Origin: Dictyocoela muelleri
Taxonomy: Eukaryota > Microsporidia
Assembly (NCBI GenBank): GCA_016256075.1
Contig: SDVU01000298.1
Span: 1 to 15,602 of the forward strand
Length of the DNA stretch: 15,602 nt
Reading direction: 5' to 3'
In this document: piece after piece, positions 15,189 through 15,602 of the stretch
Numbering within the stretch: the first letter of the stretch is position 1
Layout of the letters: each line of letters opens with the position of its first letter
Translations under genes and position numbers: made by a program
The notes under the pieces: generated by a model
The model's database searches: none
Told to the model about the DNA's origin: nothing
Seen by the model: the letters and a program-made list of their open reading frames with translations, nothing else

Positions 15189-15602
15189 TTGATATTATTA
15201 AAAATTTATTTAAAATTTATAAATCCTTTAAACTGGAGTGGTTAAGAATTTTTTTTTAAATTTAAAATAAATAGATAATGATTTAAAAATCAGAGGTAAT
15301 TGTAAATTTAGAGATATTTGAAAATTTAGAGATAATTGAAAATTTAGAGATAATTGAAAATTGGTTCTCGGATACTTTGTCCCCCGACAAAAAAAATAAA
15401 AATAACCTTTATGGTCGTGATAAAAAAAATAAAATCATTAATTTTAACTTTTTTTTAATTTAAAATTAGTTAATTATCAATTTTATTTAAAATTAATTCA
15501 TTATCAATTTTATAAAAAATTAAATAATTCATAATAAATTGTATAAAATCAATCATATAATCTTCAGAAAGACTCTTTTAATCATATACATTATTAAATA
15601 TT
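15189..15602. other. AT-rich right flank, no gene seen
   Basis: This is the upstream region of the eIF3g-like gene. It contains an 18-bp tandem repeat (AATTTAGAGATAATTGAA, three units, about 15305-15358) and, just after it, a GC-richer patch, GGTTCTCGGATACTTTGTCC (15363-15382), followed by CCCGAC. The rest is simple AT sequence with repeated TTATCAATTTTAT blocks. No open frame reaches the window end convincingly. Confidence 0.5.
15305..15358. repeat. 18-bp tandem repeat
   Basis: Three units of AATTTAGAGATAATTGAA starting at 15305, 15323 and 15341. The first has one change (ATATTTG for ATAATTG). It lies about 120 bp upstream of the eIF3g-like start. Confidence 0.8.

Overview
The window looks like nuclear DNA from a microsporidian with a repeat-rich genome. 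It is very AT-rich, the four host-type genes have no introns, and each one starts right behind a run of C's: CCC touches the ATG at 11643, 13825 (minus strand) and 15185 (minus strand), and CCCC lies 2 nt before the ATG at 9000. A C-run next to the start codon is a known feature of microsporidian genes. Merlin, pogo-like and Ty3-like elements also occur in the larger microsporidian genomes. I cannot name the species.

Left half (1-8.9 kb): a stack of mobile elements with no intact host gene. In order there is an unexplained AT-rich stretch; a roughly 294-bp palindromic foldback element; a decayed Merlin (IS1595-like) transposase; a second foldback element; and a pogo/Tigger-like DNA transposon on the minus strand. 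The transposon keeps only its 5' terminal repeat and the N-terminal DNA-binding part of its transposase. A complete-length but broken Ty3-like LTR element (2435-6739) sits inside it, just upstream of its start codon. The right end of the transposon (6886) abuts TA and a headless SINE, so it apparently landed in that SINE. Between 6.9 and 8.9 kb lie four copies of one tRNA-derived SINE-like family and a small fragment.

Right half (9-15.6 kb): host genes separated by AT-rich spacers and two more SINE copies on the minus strand. The genes are an acidic Asn/Glu-rich protein of unknown function (9000-9836, +); a six-finger zinc-finger protein, possibly TFIIIA-like (11643-12281, +); a 358-residue protein of unknown function with ten tandem pentapeptides (12749-13825, -); and a small RRM protein resembling translation initiation factor eIF3g (14751-15185, -). 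They do not form an evident pathway, and each has its own C-run start signal.

The most notable points are the SINE family with its tRNA head and 3' hairpin, the foldback elements whose two arms match each other better than they match the other copy, the four-layer nested insertion, and the C-run start signal, which corrects one gene start.
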